Part shown: in pieces, positions 22,121-33,802 of the stretch
How positions within the stretch are numbered: position 1 is the first letter of the stretch
Layout: each line of letters begins with the position of its first letter
Source of the DNA: Nymphaea colorata
Lineage: Eukaryota; Streptophyta; Magnoliopsida; Nymphaeales; Nymphaeaceae
Reading direction: 5' to 3'
NCBI RefSeq assembly: GCF_008831285.2
Contig: NC_045144.1
Coordinates: 14,931,858-14,995,857 of the forward strand
DNA length: 64,000 nucleotides
Program-made: the position numbers and the translations under genes
The notes under the pieces: generated by a model
Database searches by the model: none
Told to the model about the DNA's origin: nothing
The model's input: only the letters and a program-made list of their open reading frames with translations

Positions 22121-23831
22121 CCAGAGGTTAGCATGCACAGTGTCACCTCTCGTCCAGTCATTAAAAACTATACATGAGGTGAATCATTGTTATGCAAAAT
22201 TGAAAAACTTGACATAAGTTCCAAAAATTATCAAAATGGACTCGATTAGTTGCAGGAAGTAGTTAGTTGTTTAAGAAATCAGTAGTGGTTTTCTTCATTT
22301 CAATTTATGTCAATGGAAATTTGAAATGCATAATGTCACCATATTCTGAAAACCTTTTTAAATATGTTACTTGTAGGATTCCTCTCTTTCATGTATTAAA
22401 ATATGTAAACTAATGTGCGTACTTTCCTTTTTAATCCTTGATTAGATTCGGGCAAGGTCTTAGGTAAAAGTTCTATGGGAATTTTGCACAATGAAAAAGC
22501 ATAGTTTTTGAAGTAGTCAAGCACAGCAGTGACAATTATTATCACTATGGATCTAATCACCTATATCCTGCTAAAAATCTACATTGCTGATCACCAGTGG
22601 TAAATGAAGGTTATACCGGCGACAGTAAATGTGGGAGAAATCATGGCATAAACTATGCAGTGGCGAAGGTCATTGGAGAATTTTGTTCATACCGATGGTT
22701 AAAGACACCGGTATAAGCTATTGCGACGACTCTTCACAGCTATTGGCTGTAGTCTATACAATTGATATATGCTTTATTCTTCGTACCATTATATTTTAAA
22801 GAAAAATCAGTTGACAAATTTAAGTTCAATAACAAATTCAGACAACCCAGAAAACTTTGTTATAGTGAGTACTGAGTAGGGTCTTTGAGGTTACCAAGTA
22901 GTAAGGGTTCAAAACCTAGGAGGCCATTCTATGAAAGTATAGGTCCAATCATCCGTGGATCTTGTGGTTAATGGTACTAATCACAAAGTTAAATTTATAT
23001 ATACATTGTAAGAGCAAAAACAAGAGATTAGCCTTAAGGAAATAGTATAGCTGATCGGATAGGGGAGCTACAGAAGGCATACTTACTGTACCCTATTCAG
23101 GCCTCAATGCAACTTACAACCCCGAAAAGAGGAAAAATGGTAGGACCTTTAGGTCTTATCCAGACTGTAAAAACCAATCAAAATGTTAATTATAGCATTG
23201 CTGATAGGTCCGGGCCCGCCCTAAGTCCTGAAGCCCAAAAATCTTATATCTACAATTGACATCACAACTAATAAAGTATCAATAATTGGATTGGCGTTTC
23301 AGGTTGTTGAGAAGTGATTATATCACGAGACGAACTCATCAATCGAGACGAACAACTTCGGCCGTCCAATTGGAACTGAGGAAGGTTTTTCTCATACAAC
23401 AAAGCGAACGGCTCACGTGGCCGGACTCCGTCAGAGAGTGGACCAGCAGGCACGGCTTGGTATTCCAAGCACGATTTTTTTATGGTGCTGATCTCATTGC
23501 ATACCTCACACTATGTCCAGGACAGTTGCTGGCCTTGAAGCCCGTCAGTGTGGTGGTTGGTCGCTTCCGTATTGAATATAGAGAAACCAAACGCTTGATG
23601 TGCATCTAGGAAAGGGGCTCCCCATATAAACAAATCAAATGAGAGGCATCCACCGTCTACCAATGTTGGAAGTCTCCATTTATTTCTCATACAAAAAATT
23701 GACCAAGTTTATGGGTCAATATATATATATATTACATTGTCCTTGATTGACTTTAAAATATAAATTGCTTCCAAATTATTTTTTATTAGTATGTCGACTC
23801 ATATCTGCCCATATGATTAGATACAACCTCT
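22121..23831. other. Unassigned DNA
   Basis: No domain-bearing reading frame. At 22590-22735 TTATACCGGCGAC and ACCGGTATAAG occur in opposite orientation, which suggests a transposon end region. The open frames at 23268-23609 overlap on both strands in GC-richer DNA and give no known motif. Confidence 0.4.
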
Positions 23832-24236
23832 CCTAGGGATGTCCATAAATCTGATTTAGATATGTTATCTGACCCAACTGCTTTAAAAAAAAATTGGATA
23901 TGAAAAAAAATTGATACCCGATTAAGAAATAAAATCAGATTCCGATTTTATAAATGACATTCAATCTGGTTTAGATATAAACCAAAATTCAAGTAAACAT
24001 CAAGTGGATTCAGATTTGGATCCAATATAGTTTAAAGTAAATATCCTATATCCAATGTCCATAATATGGGTTGGATTTGATTTAAAGCTTATTAAGAATT
24101 CAGATGTTAATTTCAAAATTGGACTTGGATCAAATTCAAATATATATTTATCTCGATCCATATTTAGATAAAATTTGAACTAAATTGATGAAAAGAATAT
24201 CCAATTCGAATCCAATTTACCGACATCCCTAGGGAG
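23832..24236. mobile_element. Foldback/MITE-like repeat, about 405 bp
   Basis: The left end TCCTAGGGATGTCCATAAAT and the reverse complement of the right end, TCCCTAGGGATGTCGGTAAAT, are inverted repeats. Inside are many GATTTAGAT/AATCCAAAT-type words. This resembles a common class of AT-rich plant repeats that open with CTAGGGATGTC. The target duplication is unclear because the end itself is palindromic (CCTAGG). Confidence 0.65.
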
Positions 24237-25139
24237 CCATATTAGTCCCTATAATGCATTCATGAGATGCGTGCTGCCCATAATCACCACCAAATTAAGC
24301 CAATATATTACTCACTCATATATTTGAAAAGATTGTCAATAAAAAAATAACATGCGTTTTAATAAAAACTAAAAAGGTGTTTTTTAACCATCTGCATGAG
24401 GATTTAGCTATTTTCTTTGAGAACCCATAATTGTTTGAATGCCAGATTGAGGGGGAAAGTTTTTAGGAGATTGAATTCTAATGTCAATGAAAAACTCGTG
24501 GAGAATGTGGGTTTGAATTTTCCTACGAGAATGACATGTCCTTGAAATGTTCTTATTGAATATCATTGCTGAGCTCCACGTTAATTTCTACGTTGTTTCT
24601 TAAAATAAATTTTACTATTTTGCTGGCCGAATGGCCTTTTGTTATACGGGAGGGTTGTCGTGAACCAAGCAAGGCCTCATAACTAGAACCAACTAAACGA
24701 GCTGTATGAGATCATTAATAAGGTGCATTCGGATGTAATGGCCATTAGAAAGAAAGGCCGGTTACCTTAAAAAAATGTGTTTCGAACTTTGTCAACTTTC
24801 TCTAAATGCAACTTTGATGTTTAAAGTGCTGCCGATGGGCCAAGGGGTTCGTGTCATGCATGCAAAGAGCGAGGCATTTCCAGCATTGATGTTTATCCCG
24901 GTTAAAGTTATTTATGACACACCAATCTACAAAAAAAATACTCAAGTTGTTGGTAATCTGGATTCATCTTGAGTGTACCATGTATCTACTTTTTCATTGC
25001 CTTAAAGTTGCAAGATAATTGCCAATTGGCACGAGAAGCTGAAGTTCCCTCTCTTTTTCCCTTGCCTGTAGGGTCTAGTGTTGCTTTGGGACCAGGATGA
25101 AAAACAATAGACCTTTTAATTAATGTGTCAGGCTTAGCA
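24237..25139. other. Unassigned DNA
   Basis: AT-rich, no recognisable gene, repeat end or RNA. Confidence 0.4.
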
Positions 25140-25288
25140 TTATTTGAAGTTGAATGGAATGGTGCTCATGGAAATTGAACTGATGATATGGAATCTCACC
25201 AGCGCCAGCCCAACCAGCTGTGCCATGGCCCTTGAAGATATGGAATCTCACCAGCGCCAGCCCAACCAGCTGTGCCATGGCCCTTGAA
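25140..25288 (-). mobile_element. tRNA-derived SINE-like unit with duplicated head
   Basis: On the minus strand TGGCACAGCTGG (25277-25266, and again 25225-25214) matches the Pol III A-box TRGCNNARYNGG exactly. About 30 nt after the second A-box, AGTTCAATTTC resembles a B-box (8 of 11). The 52-bp head is present twice with no visible mismatch (25185-25236 and 25237-25288). Head-A-box-B-box spacing is that of a tRNA-related SINE. The 3' end and tail were not identified. Confidence 0.55.
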
Positions 25289-26551
25289 GTTATGTCACGG
25301 AACGTAATCAGTTATGCAGGCTTGGCAAGATTGCATCAAACTGCTATTAGTAACCGCAATGACTATGTTACTGATATAAAGTCAATCAGACTAACCCTGT
25401 TGCATCAGGGTTGAAGCCAAGGGACCCTCTGCAGGGCCCTGACCACCCCTCAAACAAAAATTTCCCTAAATTTACATATAGAATTTTAAAAATTCCATTT
25501 ATTTTATATATAAACTTTAAAAAATGATACTTCTGCCCCAGTCAAAACTTTGAAACTCTAATTAGCCTTCCCTAACGAAAAAATTCCTAGTTCCGTCCTT
25601 GATCTAATGTCAAAGAGCTCACGCATTTCATCTGCATAACTAATTGTCCAGTGTACCTTTCGTCAACACACAAACCTATAAATAGAAATGATAGCCAAGA
25701 ATATAAATATATAATTGATATGAATCAAAATAAATGGAAAATACCTCTATTTACAAAGACATCTCATCCTGAGAGGCCATCTTCTGCACCATTCAACCAG
25801 TTCTGCTTCACTCCAACAATTTGCAAAAAGAGAAACAAAAACTAAAGTTTAACAATTTCTACAGAACATGCACAAAATCAGCATTTACAAGAAAACAATA
25901 GCCTGGATTTTATTAAACAAACTAACCGGACTCTAGCTTCTGCAGCAGCTCGACATGTAATAGGAATAATAAAAGAGATCGGTTTATAGGTCATCATGGA
26001 GTGCATATTTATAGACTGTTTGTTACCTAGAAATCTGACATATTATAGTGTGAGTAAAGTTATGTCTTTGTCCTACCTTTCCAACTGAGCCCCATAAGTA
26101 TGGGTACCGCTGGAGGTGCGAGCATAGGTATTGGGAATACTGCAAGACAATCTAAGAAAGGTGCAGGAATGATACATGTTACATAACTTAGATTTCAGAA
26201 AAATAAGCACCTGGAATCTTGAGCTGAATGAACTTAACAATCCAACGAAATCAAATGATATTAAACCATGGAAACTTCTTTTATCAGAAGATATGAGAAA
26301 AGGAAAGATAATGTTGTATATTGTTTTACTTTTAACAAAAGAAATAACAGATTATATATGATTTTTCTTTCAAAAACAACAGTTAAAAAACCCTAATCCA
26401 AGTTGACCCGCCAAGTCCTGACTCAAAAATAGGCAACTTGAGTCCGAAGTTACTGGGTTTTAAAACATTGATAGAAACAAACAAATCCTTGTTCTCTGAC
26501 AATTTTAAAGTTATGATACATCAGAAATTGCACAATTCAAATTTTTGACCT
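25289..26551. other. Unassigned DNA with a possible degraded hAT end
   Basis: 25415-25605 starts ACCCTCTGCAGGGCCCTGACC and ends TCCTAGTTCCGTCCTTGATC with AATTTTAAAAATT-type sequence between, like old non-coding hAT-type repeats. No gene is seen in the remainder. Confidence 0.35.
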
Positions 26552-26557
26552 GAAAGG

Positions 26558-26909
26558 TGTTAAGAAATAACATTCAAATTTCTGTTTTATGTCACCTGAT
26601 GCATCAGAAGAACGTTCCAGAAAATGGTCCCTGCATCTGCTATGATAGGTTTGTTTTGATTGCACTCATTCTTTGGTTATTGTTTTACTTTTAAAGGATA
26701 TTTTTAGAAAAAGTAAATTCATTTGTAAAGGGTAACATTGTAATTTTCTCAATTTCTGTTATTTTTTCATTTTGTACACTATACGTTTCATGGCTGAGAA
26801 ATGAAAGGCTTAGCATTGTCTCCAGTTTCAAACTACTTGCGGAGTCTTTTTCTTTTCTCTGTTTCTGCTGTGCTCCTCTGTTCCCTTCAAGTATTGCTCT
26901 GTTTTATCA
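26558..26909 (+). repeat. Copia 5' LTR
   Basis: Begins TGTTAAGAAATAAC and ends TTTTATCA, directly before the primer site. It matches 31092-31449 along its whole length with many scattered substitutions and small gaps. Confidence 0.9.
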
Positions 26910-26921
26910 TGGTATCAGAGC
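26910..26921 (+). other. Primer-binding site (initiator Met tRNA)
   Basis: TGGTATCAGAGC follows the 5' LTR without a gap. Confidence 0.95.
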
Positions 26922-26996
26922 TCTAGGTAATCAACTTGAAGGTTTTCTTTCTATTGCTCATTTGATTGTCACTCTGCAGCCTTGTTTCTCTCTGTG

Positions 26997-27890
26997 ATGG
27001 CAACACATGATTTAACCAATGACAATAACTCTTCATCCAACGGCAACAACTCATCAGCCAATGGTTCAGAAAATATTTCTGAAATGGGTGCTGAGTTTTC
27101 AAACCTCTTCTATATGCCTCACTCTGACAATCCTGGTACTCAGTTGGTAAGCCAACCACTAAACGGAGACAACTATGGAACATGGAGCAGGTCCACGCTG
27201 ATGGCGTTGGCTGCAAAGAATAAAGTGGGTTTTGTAGATGGATCGCTTCCTGCACCACCAGTAAACTCATCTGAGTTTACCCTCTGGTTGCGCTGCAGTA
27301 GCCTAGTTCTATCCTGGAACATGAACTCGCTTGTGCGTGAGATTGCAGATAGTGTTGTTTATAGAACAAATGCTCGAGAGGCATGGGCTGACTTGTTTGA
27401 CAGACTTCTTCAAAGAGTATCTACCCGTAAGTTTCAGACCAGAAGTGCTATCAGCAGGCTCAGACAAGACTCGCTGTCTATATCTGCTTATTTCACATAA
27501 CTTAAGGCACATTGGGATGAGCTCTCATCCATTGACCCTATGCATGTCAGTGAATGTGGAGCCATGAGACGCCTGAATGATTGGATTTAGGAGGATCGTG
27601 TGGTTCAATTTTTTATGGGTCTCAATGATTGATACAATACCATTAGAAGTTAAAATATTTTAATGAAACCTCTGCCAACAGTTGGGAAAGTATATTATCT
27701 GACTCTATAAGAAGAGAAACACAGAGAAGCAAACGCTGACTTCAATGACTGAAGCAGTTGGTCTTGCTGCGGTGACTTTGATCCTAAATCTCAGAAATTC
27801 AAAAGGGAGAAGACCGCAACTCACCTGCGCTTATTGTATGCAAGTGGACACACCAAGGATCGTTATCATAAACTCATTGGATATCCCCAG
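26997..27890 (+). pseudogene. Copia gag
   Basis: Opens at the ATG at 26997 with a Ser/Asn-rich N-terminus, then LNGDNYGTWSRSTLMALAAK, the conserved gag start, and a helical core with AREAWADLFDR and ISRLRQDSLSISAYF. A stop at 27498-27500 ends the first frame, but homology continues (LKAHWDELSSIDP, VVQFFMGLND). The nucleic-acid-binding CCHC knuckle survives only in part as ASGHTKDRYHKLIGYP (27838-27885), its first cysteines being disrupted. It is a gag pseudogene with at least four stops. Confidence 0.85.
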
Positions 27891-28374
27891 AATGTGCGTG
27901 GAATAAAGAACAAGAATGATGCTAATACCAATCAGAAATCTACTGAACGTTCAACTCCAATCACAGTTGTCAACAATGCTGTAAACTCAGTTGTCAAGGA
28001 TTCAGATGATACCCTGCTGCACCTGTCTTAACACTTGACTTGCTCTCTATTAAAACTCATTAATCCGGTCAAGCTCTTGAACCCTTTTCCTATACGACTG
28101 CCGAATGGAGATCTGGTTTATGCTGACTACAAAGGAAATGATAATCTGTCCTCCGTTCTATTTTGTCTACTTCATACCAAATCTTATTTTTAACTTGATC
28201 TCAGTTAGTCAGCTAATCAAATCTTCAAACTGTTTTGTTCTATCTGCATGATGTGGTTGTTTTTTGCAGGACCCGAGAACCAGGATGATGATTGGCTCAG
28301 GTGAACTCCGAAACGGCCTATATTACTATGGAGATCAAATCAGCTCAACACCATCGAATGCGTGCAATGCATCT

Positions 28375-29590
28375 CAACTCAATCCTGAAATTTGGCATAT
28401 GCGTTTAGGCCGCCTATCACACTCTAAGAACTGATTGTTTTCTGCTTATGATCATAGTGTAAAACTTGTTGCTGAAGCTTGTCATGTTTGTGATGTTTCA
28501 AAGCAAACCAGGCTGTCTTTTCCTCTTAGCAATATACACTCTATTTTTCCATTTCAGCTTGTTCATCTTGACCGTGGAGTCCTTATAGTCAGGCTTCAAT
28601 AAATGGAACTCGTTACTTTCTTACTCCGGTTGATGATTCTACTAGAGCAGTTTGGGTGATGTTTATGAAACACAAGGATGAAACTAAATATCTATTACAG
28701 AATTTTTTTTTTTAGTTTGTAAAAGCTCAATATAAATATGATATTCAATGAATAAGATCTAATAATGGTTCAGAGTTCGTCAACCAATAATTGTACATGA
28801 ACACAGTGGACATATACACTACATTCTTGCTATGGCACACACATTAAGATTTCAATCAAATTTACTTTTTAGATTTTGGTCTGAGTGAGTCTCTACAGCT
28901 GTTTACTTAATAAGCAGGACACCTACACCTCTTTTAAAAGGTAAATCACCATATGAGATGTTATTTCAAAGAACCAAATTTTGGTCAACTAAGAGTTTTT
29001 GGTTGCTTGTGTTATGCAACTGTTCTAAATCCTAATTCAAAATTTGATCAAAGGGCAAGAAATTGCATTTTTGTGGGCGACCCTTACAATAAAAAAGGAT
29101 TCAAGGTACTGATTTAGAGTCCCAAAAAATATTTGTAAGTAGAGATGTCAAGTTTCAAGAAGGTATCTTTCCATTTTAAAAATGAACTGCTGAATATGAA
29201 AAGGTTGTTTTGCCTCATAACAAAATCACACACTGAAATGAAACCCAATGCTGGCCAAACCCATGAAGCTTGTGACAGTGCTCAGAACTGTAAGAACCAT
29301 GAATTACCTGAAAATAACATCCCAAGTTCTTTCCATTCATCAAATTCAAAACAAGCTATTGAAAATCCAAATAGCCTAGATAACTCAGCTGAACCTTGTA
29401 TAGGAATGAGTCCAAATGATGACACTAACTCCCCTGCTCAACCCAGACTCCCCCTAAGAGAATACAAGAGGTCGGTGTTGCTTAAAGATTTTGATTGCAA
29501 TGTGGGTCACAATAAGACACCAGATCAATCAACACCCAAGCTCAGGTCAAGGTTCACAATATCCTATTTCCAAATTTGTTATATTTGACA
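28375..29590 (+). pseudogene. Copia integrase
   Basis: IWHMRLGRLSHSK followed by CHVCDVSKQTRLSFPL gives the H-H-C-C zinc-binding pre-integrase domain (28390-28530). Next are VDDSTRAVWVMFMKHK (28630-28680) and NNGSEFVNQ (28760), then RVFGCLCYATV and FVGDPYNKKGFK (28990-29100). The region after 29145 is the Ser/Asn-rich linker before RT. Several stops and at least two frameshifts are seen; the Glu-containing active-site block near 28800 is not recognisable. Confidence 0.85.
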
Positions 29591-29639
29591 AATTTTCTTG
29601 TTCCCAGAAATCCTTTTCCTTGTCAATCTCACAAATTTC

Positions 29640-30295
29640 AGAGCCCAAAGCATTCAATGATGCAGTCAAGCAGAATTGTTGGCGTCAAGCCTTGGCAATT
29701 GAGATTAAGACTTTGGAAGAAAACAACACTTGGACTCTTGTTCAATGTCTACCAAATGTCAAACCAATAGGTTGCAAATGGTTTTTTAGAGTCAAATACA
29801 AACATGATGGAACAGTGGAGAGGTCTAAAGCACATCTGGTAGCTAAGGGTTATGCCCAAGTTGAAGGGGTGGATTATGGGGAGACTTATGCCCCAGTTGT
29901 CAAACTAGTGATAGTTTAGAAGTTTCTCGCAGTTGCAAATACTCTTAATTGGAATCTGAATCAAATGGATGTTCATAACGCCTTCATAAATGGTGATTTG
30001 GAGGAAGATGTGTACATGGAATTATCTCAAGGCTGTGAGCGAAATGGGGAGACAAGAATTTGTTAACTCAAGAAGTGACCATATGGATTGAAACACACTC
30101 CTCAAAATTGGTTCTTGAAGTTCTCAAATGCTCTTTCCATGTATGGTTTCTCTCAGTCGAAAACTGATTACTCACTCTTTATACAGGCAAAGGGACATCC
30201 TTTATTATTGTTTTAATGTATGTCAATGATTTAATCATTGTTGGAAACCATGAAAAACACATTTGTAAATTCAAGAAATATCTAAATCAAGTGTT
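29640..30295 (+). pseudogene. Copia reverse transcriptase
   Basis: The plus strand reads NTWTLVQCLPNVKPIGCKWF, RSKAHLVAKGYAQVEGVDYG and ETYAPVVKL (29730-29915). After a stop come [20 protein letters not shown] (first catalytic Asp block), [12 protein letters not shown] (about 30078) and, in another frame, [12 protein letters not shown] (30215-30245). The catalytic YVDD is YVND here, so the first active-site Asp is replaced by Asn. The frame shifts at about 30180 and again before 30299. Confidence 0.9.
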
Positions 30296-30298
30296 TAC

Positions 30299-31080
30299 AT
30301 GAAAGACTTAGGTAACTTGAAATTCTTCTTGGGTATTGAACTAGCAAGAAACAAAAATGGAATCTATTTGACTCAAAGGAAGTATGCGCTGGAGATTACT
30401 GAAGAGGTAGGATTGTTGAATGCAAAACCAATAGATATACCTATGCAGCAACATCTTTCTTTAATGCAAAATGGAGGAGATTACCTCAAAGATGCTACAA
30501 AGTACCGAAGGTTGGTAGGTAGACTAATATACCTGACCATATCAAGACCAGATATATTGTTTTTTGTCAATGAGTAAAGCAGATACTCGTAGGCCCCATG
30601 AGTTGAACATTGGGAGGCAGCACTAAGAGTGGTCAGATATTTGAAATTCAATCCTGGTCAAAGAATACATCTGCCTGCCAACAATGAACCTGCAGCTAAA
30701 AGCATATTGTGGTGCTGATTAGGCAGCATGTAAGGACTCAAATAGATCAGTGAGCTATGGTATTTACATTGGTGATAGATGCTATCATGAAAGACCAGAA
30801 TGCAAAAATAGTGTTAGCAGAAGCTGAATACCGATCCATGGCAGATGCAGCATGTGTGGCCATTTGGTTCAAGTCATTATTGAATGATTTGGGAATTAAG
30901 CTGAGTGCACTTATAGGGATGTTTTGCCACAATCAAGCTTCTCTACATATATTCTTTACACAAAACATTTCGAGAATCAGCTGCCACTTTGTACATGATC
31001 TCATCAAGTGTGGTGAGCTTAAAAGATCATTTGTTGCCTCCAAAAACTGTAAACTGAGAGTGTGTGATTTACACACTAGT
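30299..31080 (+). pseudogene. Copia RT C-terminus and RNase H
   Basis: MKDLGNLKFFLGIELARNK and GIYLTQRKYALEI (30299-30400), then YRRLVGRLIYLTISRPDI (30510-30555). After stops, AEAEYRSMADAACVAIW (30820-30870) holds the RNase H EAEY catalytic block. The tail HFVHDLIK near 30990 is the degenerate counterpart of the HFIRE block. The frame ends close to the polypurine tract. Confidence 0.85.
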
Positions 31081-31091
31081 TTGAGGGGGAG
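31081..31091 (+). other. Polypurine tract
   Basis: TTGAGGGGGAG directly precedes the 3' LTR, the standard copia plus-strand primer position. Confidence 0.85.
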
Positions 31092-31449
31092 TGTTAAGAA
31101 ATAACCTTCACATTTCTATTTTATGTCACCTGAAGCAAGCATCAGAGGAACGTTCCATAAAATTGTCTCCCTATCTGCTATGATGGGTTTGTTTTGATTG
31201 CAATCATTTTTTGGTTATGGTTTTCCTTTTAAAGGGTATCTTTAAAGAAGCTAAATTCATTTGTAAAGGGTTAACACTGTAATGTGTTGGATTTCTATTA
31301 TTCTTTCATTTTGTACACTATAAATTTCATGACTGAGAAATGAAAGGGCTTAGTATTCTCTTCAGTTCCAAACTACTTGCGGAGTCCTCTTCTTTGATCC
31401 GTTTCTGCTATGCTGGTTTGTTCCCTTCAAGTATTGCTTTGTTTTACCA
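31092..31449 (+). repeat. Copia 3' LTR
   Basis: Begins TGTTAAGAAATAAC and ends TTTTACCA. It is a close but clearly diverged copy of 26558-26909. Confidence 0.9.
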
Positions 31450-31454
31450 GAAAG

Positions 31455-33315
31455 TAAAGCCAAATTCTGGAACAAGGTAGAGGCAAATAAAGCATAAACT
31501 GAAGACAAAGTGCACATAATTAATAGGTAGGCCATATACACCCTCACAAAATGACAAACATTACAAAAACACCTAAAATATGCATTGACCTTGAGTGTCA
31601 TTAAAAAAAGAATGTTAGAATCCAACTGAATATGGATATGCAATCTAGGCAATAGCCTGGAAAGCACTGTGGCTACAGATTTTTGGATTACCTGCTATAC
31701 AATAACTAAGTAAAATATCATAACCAATAAAGCAGAAGAATATGGAAGTGCATCAGACACACGGCCTTCACTGCCTATATACTAGTGAACAATCTCTAAT
31801 ATATTTGTCCTCATAGAGAGAATACAATGGCACCATTTGTTGCAAAGATAGACATGGACCCATTACCATACATTATCAACATAAAGATTGCTTATCCCCT
31901 ACAAAATCAGTAATGCTGTCAGATGAATATGCACTTTAGAACGTCAAAAGTTGAAAAATTTATGAGACTACAAATCTACAAGAGTGCAAGTGATAGCAGG
32001 ATCCTTTGGAGATGTGATGGCCTCTGCTTGATGACTTTACGTGCTCTTGTACGTCGATTACCATCAACATTCCTATCATATTATGGAGATTTGGCAACTT
32101 TAAAGAATCATTAGCAAAAGCCATTTAACAATTTGTTTTAAAGAAAATATTTTGAAATTCTAAAGCTATTACCAAGTTATTACTAGTATGAAGAACAAAA
32201 AGTTTCTCATTTGCTACAACTGCAGGCTACTCCAAGAACGAGATCACTACGGGAACTCTAATGAAGGTGGAAGCTGCCGCTAGAGTGTGTAAGGTCATCA
32301 CCACAAATTGTAACTTAGAAACAAATTACTAAAAGTTGAAACATGATGAATTTAGTTAGATGATTTACTTTAGTTGAAACAATGTCTAAGCATACCTATT
32401 AAAATAGCTGCATAAGAAGCAACAGAAATCACTCCGCTAAAGAAATTTTTTTTGAATGAAATAGCAAGCAAAGTAAAGTCACAATGTAATGATAACACCA
32501 TTTTAGATGTGTTCCAAATGGCAGAAGCTAACATGCAACAAGAAATTGATATAGACAAGACTGACTCCTATAACCATTAATTTTTAGTTTTTTTTTTTAA
32601 GATTGTGTAATCTCACATCGTATATTTTGTTAAAAGACATTTTAGTTTCTAAAAATTTAATAAATAAAAGAAATAAATGGACAAAATTTGGTCTACACTT
32701 ACATTTAAGTGCACTTTTTTCTCACTTGTTTGGTATAAATTTTTCAGTTGTATGAAAATTCTACTTTTTATTTAAGTTGAAGGGAAAAGATTACAACAGA
32801 TAGCCATCACATGTTGTTTGAGTTGAAAGGATGAGTTGGTAACAGTTATCCATCACATGTTATTTGAGTTGAAAAGACAAGTTCATAATATTAATATGTT
32901 ATTTCAGTAACCTATTTTCTTTGTTTGCCAAAAACATATGTAAATGATGACGTGTTTACCTTCGCCATCTCTTCCATTGCTTCAATTTTCAATGTGAATT
33001 TGTTATTGAACTGCTTAAGGAACTGCCTGCTTCTTGCACAACTTCCCAAGAAAGGGGAAGTTTTCAATTTGAAAGGAAAAAGGCCAGCCTTAACTTTCAT
33101 ATGTAGTGCCCAATTAATTGTTTATTTATATTCTGGTATCCTAAGAAGACTCTGTGTCAGGAACTTCATCACCAATTGCATTGAAGCAATTCCAGGAATG
33201 AGAAAATTTTTGTTTCATAGAGACAGATATCCATAATTCAATCAATACATATCCATCTACAAAAGAATTTCTCAACCGAACCTTCTTGCCCAAATGATCT
33301 CCAACACTTTTCCTG
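31455..33315. other. Unassigned DNA, possibly host-gene flank
   Basis: AT-rich, with no recognised domain on either strand. It lies downstream (minus-strand sense) of the STELLO-like exon and might be its 3' flank. The overlapping open frames at 32912-33236 on both strands give no familiar motif. Confidence 0.35.
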
Positions 33316-33802
33316 CTAGTAGATGTTCAAATGTTGCAACAGTTCCAGTAAAAAGGGACCAAGACATGGCTCTGATGAGCTTCATCAACTTGGAATCAGC
33401 AACGACCGTCCAAGGATGCACAACAGGAGCTTTCGCTGAATATAAACTCAAAGGATTGGATGCCTTGCTTTTTCTATAGACCAGGCTCCTAAATGCATCA
33501 GAATCAAAGTTAGATGGTAAATCCATTGCCAAGCAAAACATTGGCACTACAGGCTTTTGATGCAGTTTATGATCTCCAACATGACCGACAAGGTCACCAA
33601 AGTCACCCACAAAATTCTGAGGAACATAGAATATATTTGAGGTGCAGACAACAAACTTTTCATTGCTCACATTTTCCTTGTAGTTAACTTGAAAATGAAT
33701 AAGAAGGGTGTCAATGAGCTTTCTCAGGATTTCTGCACCTTCCTTCATATATACAGGTGCATCTTTGTAATTCAAAAACTTGGTCTTCGAGGACTTAGGA
33801 AC
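33316..33802 (-). pseudogene. STELLO-like (DUF288) glycosyltransferase, C-terminal exon fragment
   Basis: About 160 residues read on the minus strand resemble the C-terminal end of plant STELLO proteins, Golgi glycosyltransferase-like proteins that act with cellulose synthase complexes. Recognisable blocks, in order, are IHFQVNYK, SNIFYVPQNFVGDFGDLV, VGDHKLHQKPVVPMF, MDLPSNFD, LYSAKAPVVHPW and LMKLIRAMS. A splice acceptor (polypyrimidine, then CAG at 33805-33803) precedes the exon. After RAMS the frame shifts by one: the expected GDPLLMELV-type end is present in another frame as GPFLLELL and stops at 33316-33318. No other STELLO exon was recognised upstream, so this is a lone broken exon or a captured fragment. 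The family call is from memory of the conserved blocks and is moderately firm. Confidence 0.65.

Larger units (their letters stand above)
26558..31449 (+). mobile_element. Ty1/copia retrotransposon with both LTRs, inactive
   Basis: 5' LTR 26558-26909, primer site TGGTATCAGAGC at 26910-26921, gag, protease region, integrase, RT, RNase H, polypurine tract TTGAGGGGGAG (31081-31091) and 3' LTR 31092-31449. GAAAG occurs at 26552-26556 (one extra G before the LTR) and directly after the 3' LTR at 31450-31454, a likely 5-bp target duplication. The element is 4.9 kb, near normal for copia. Stops and frameshifts break every domain, and the LTRs differ at many sites, so it is old. Confidence 0.9.

Noticed and set aside
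23268-23609. Overlapping open frames on both strands
   Set aside because: GC-richer DNA keeps both frames open; no motif could be named, so a gene is not supported.
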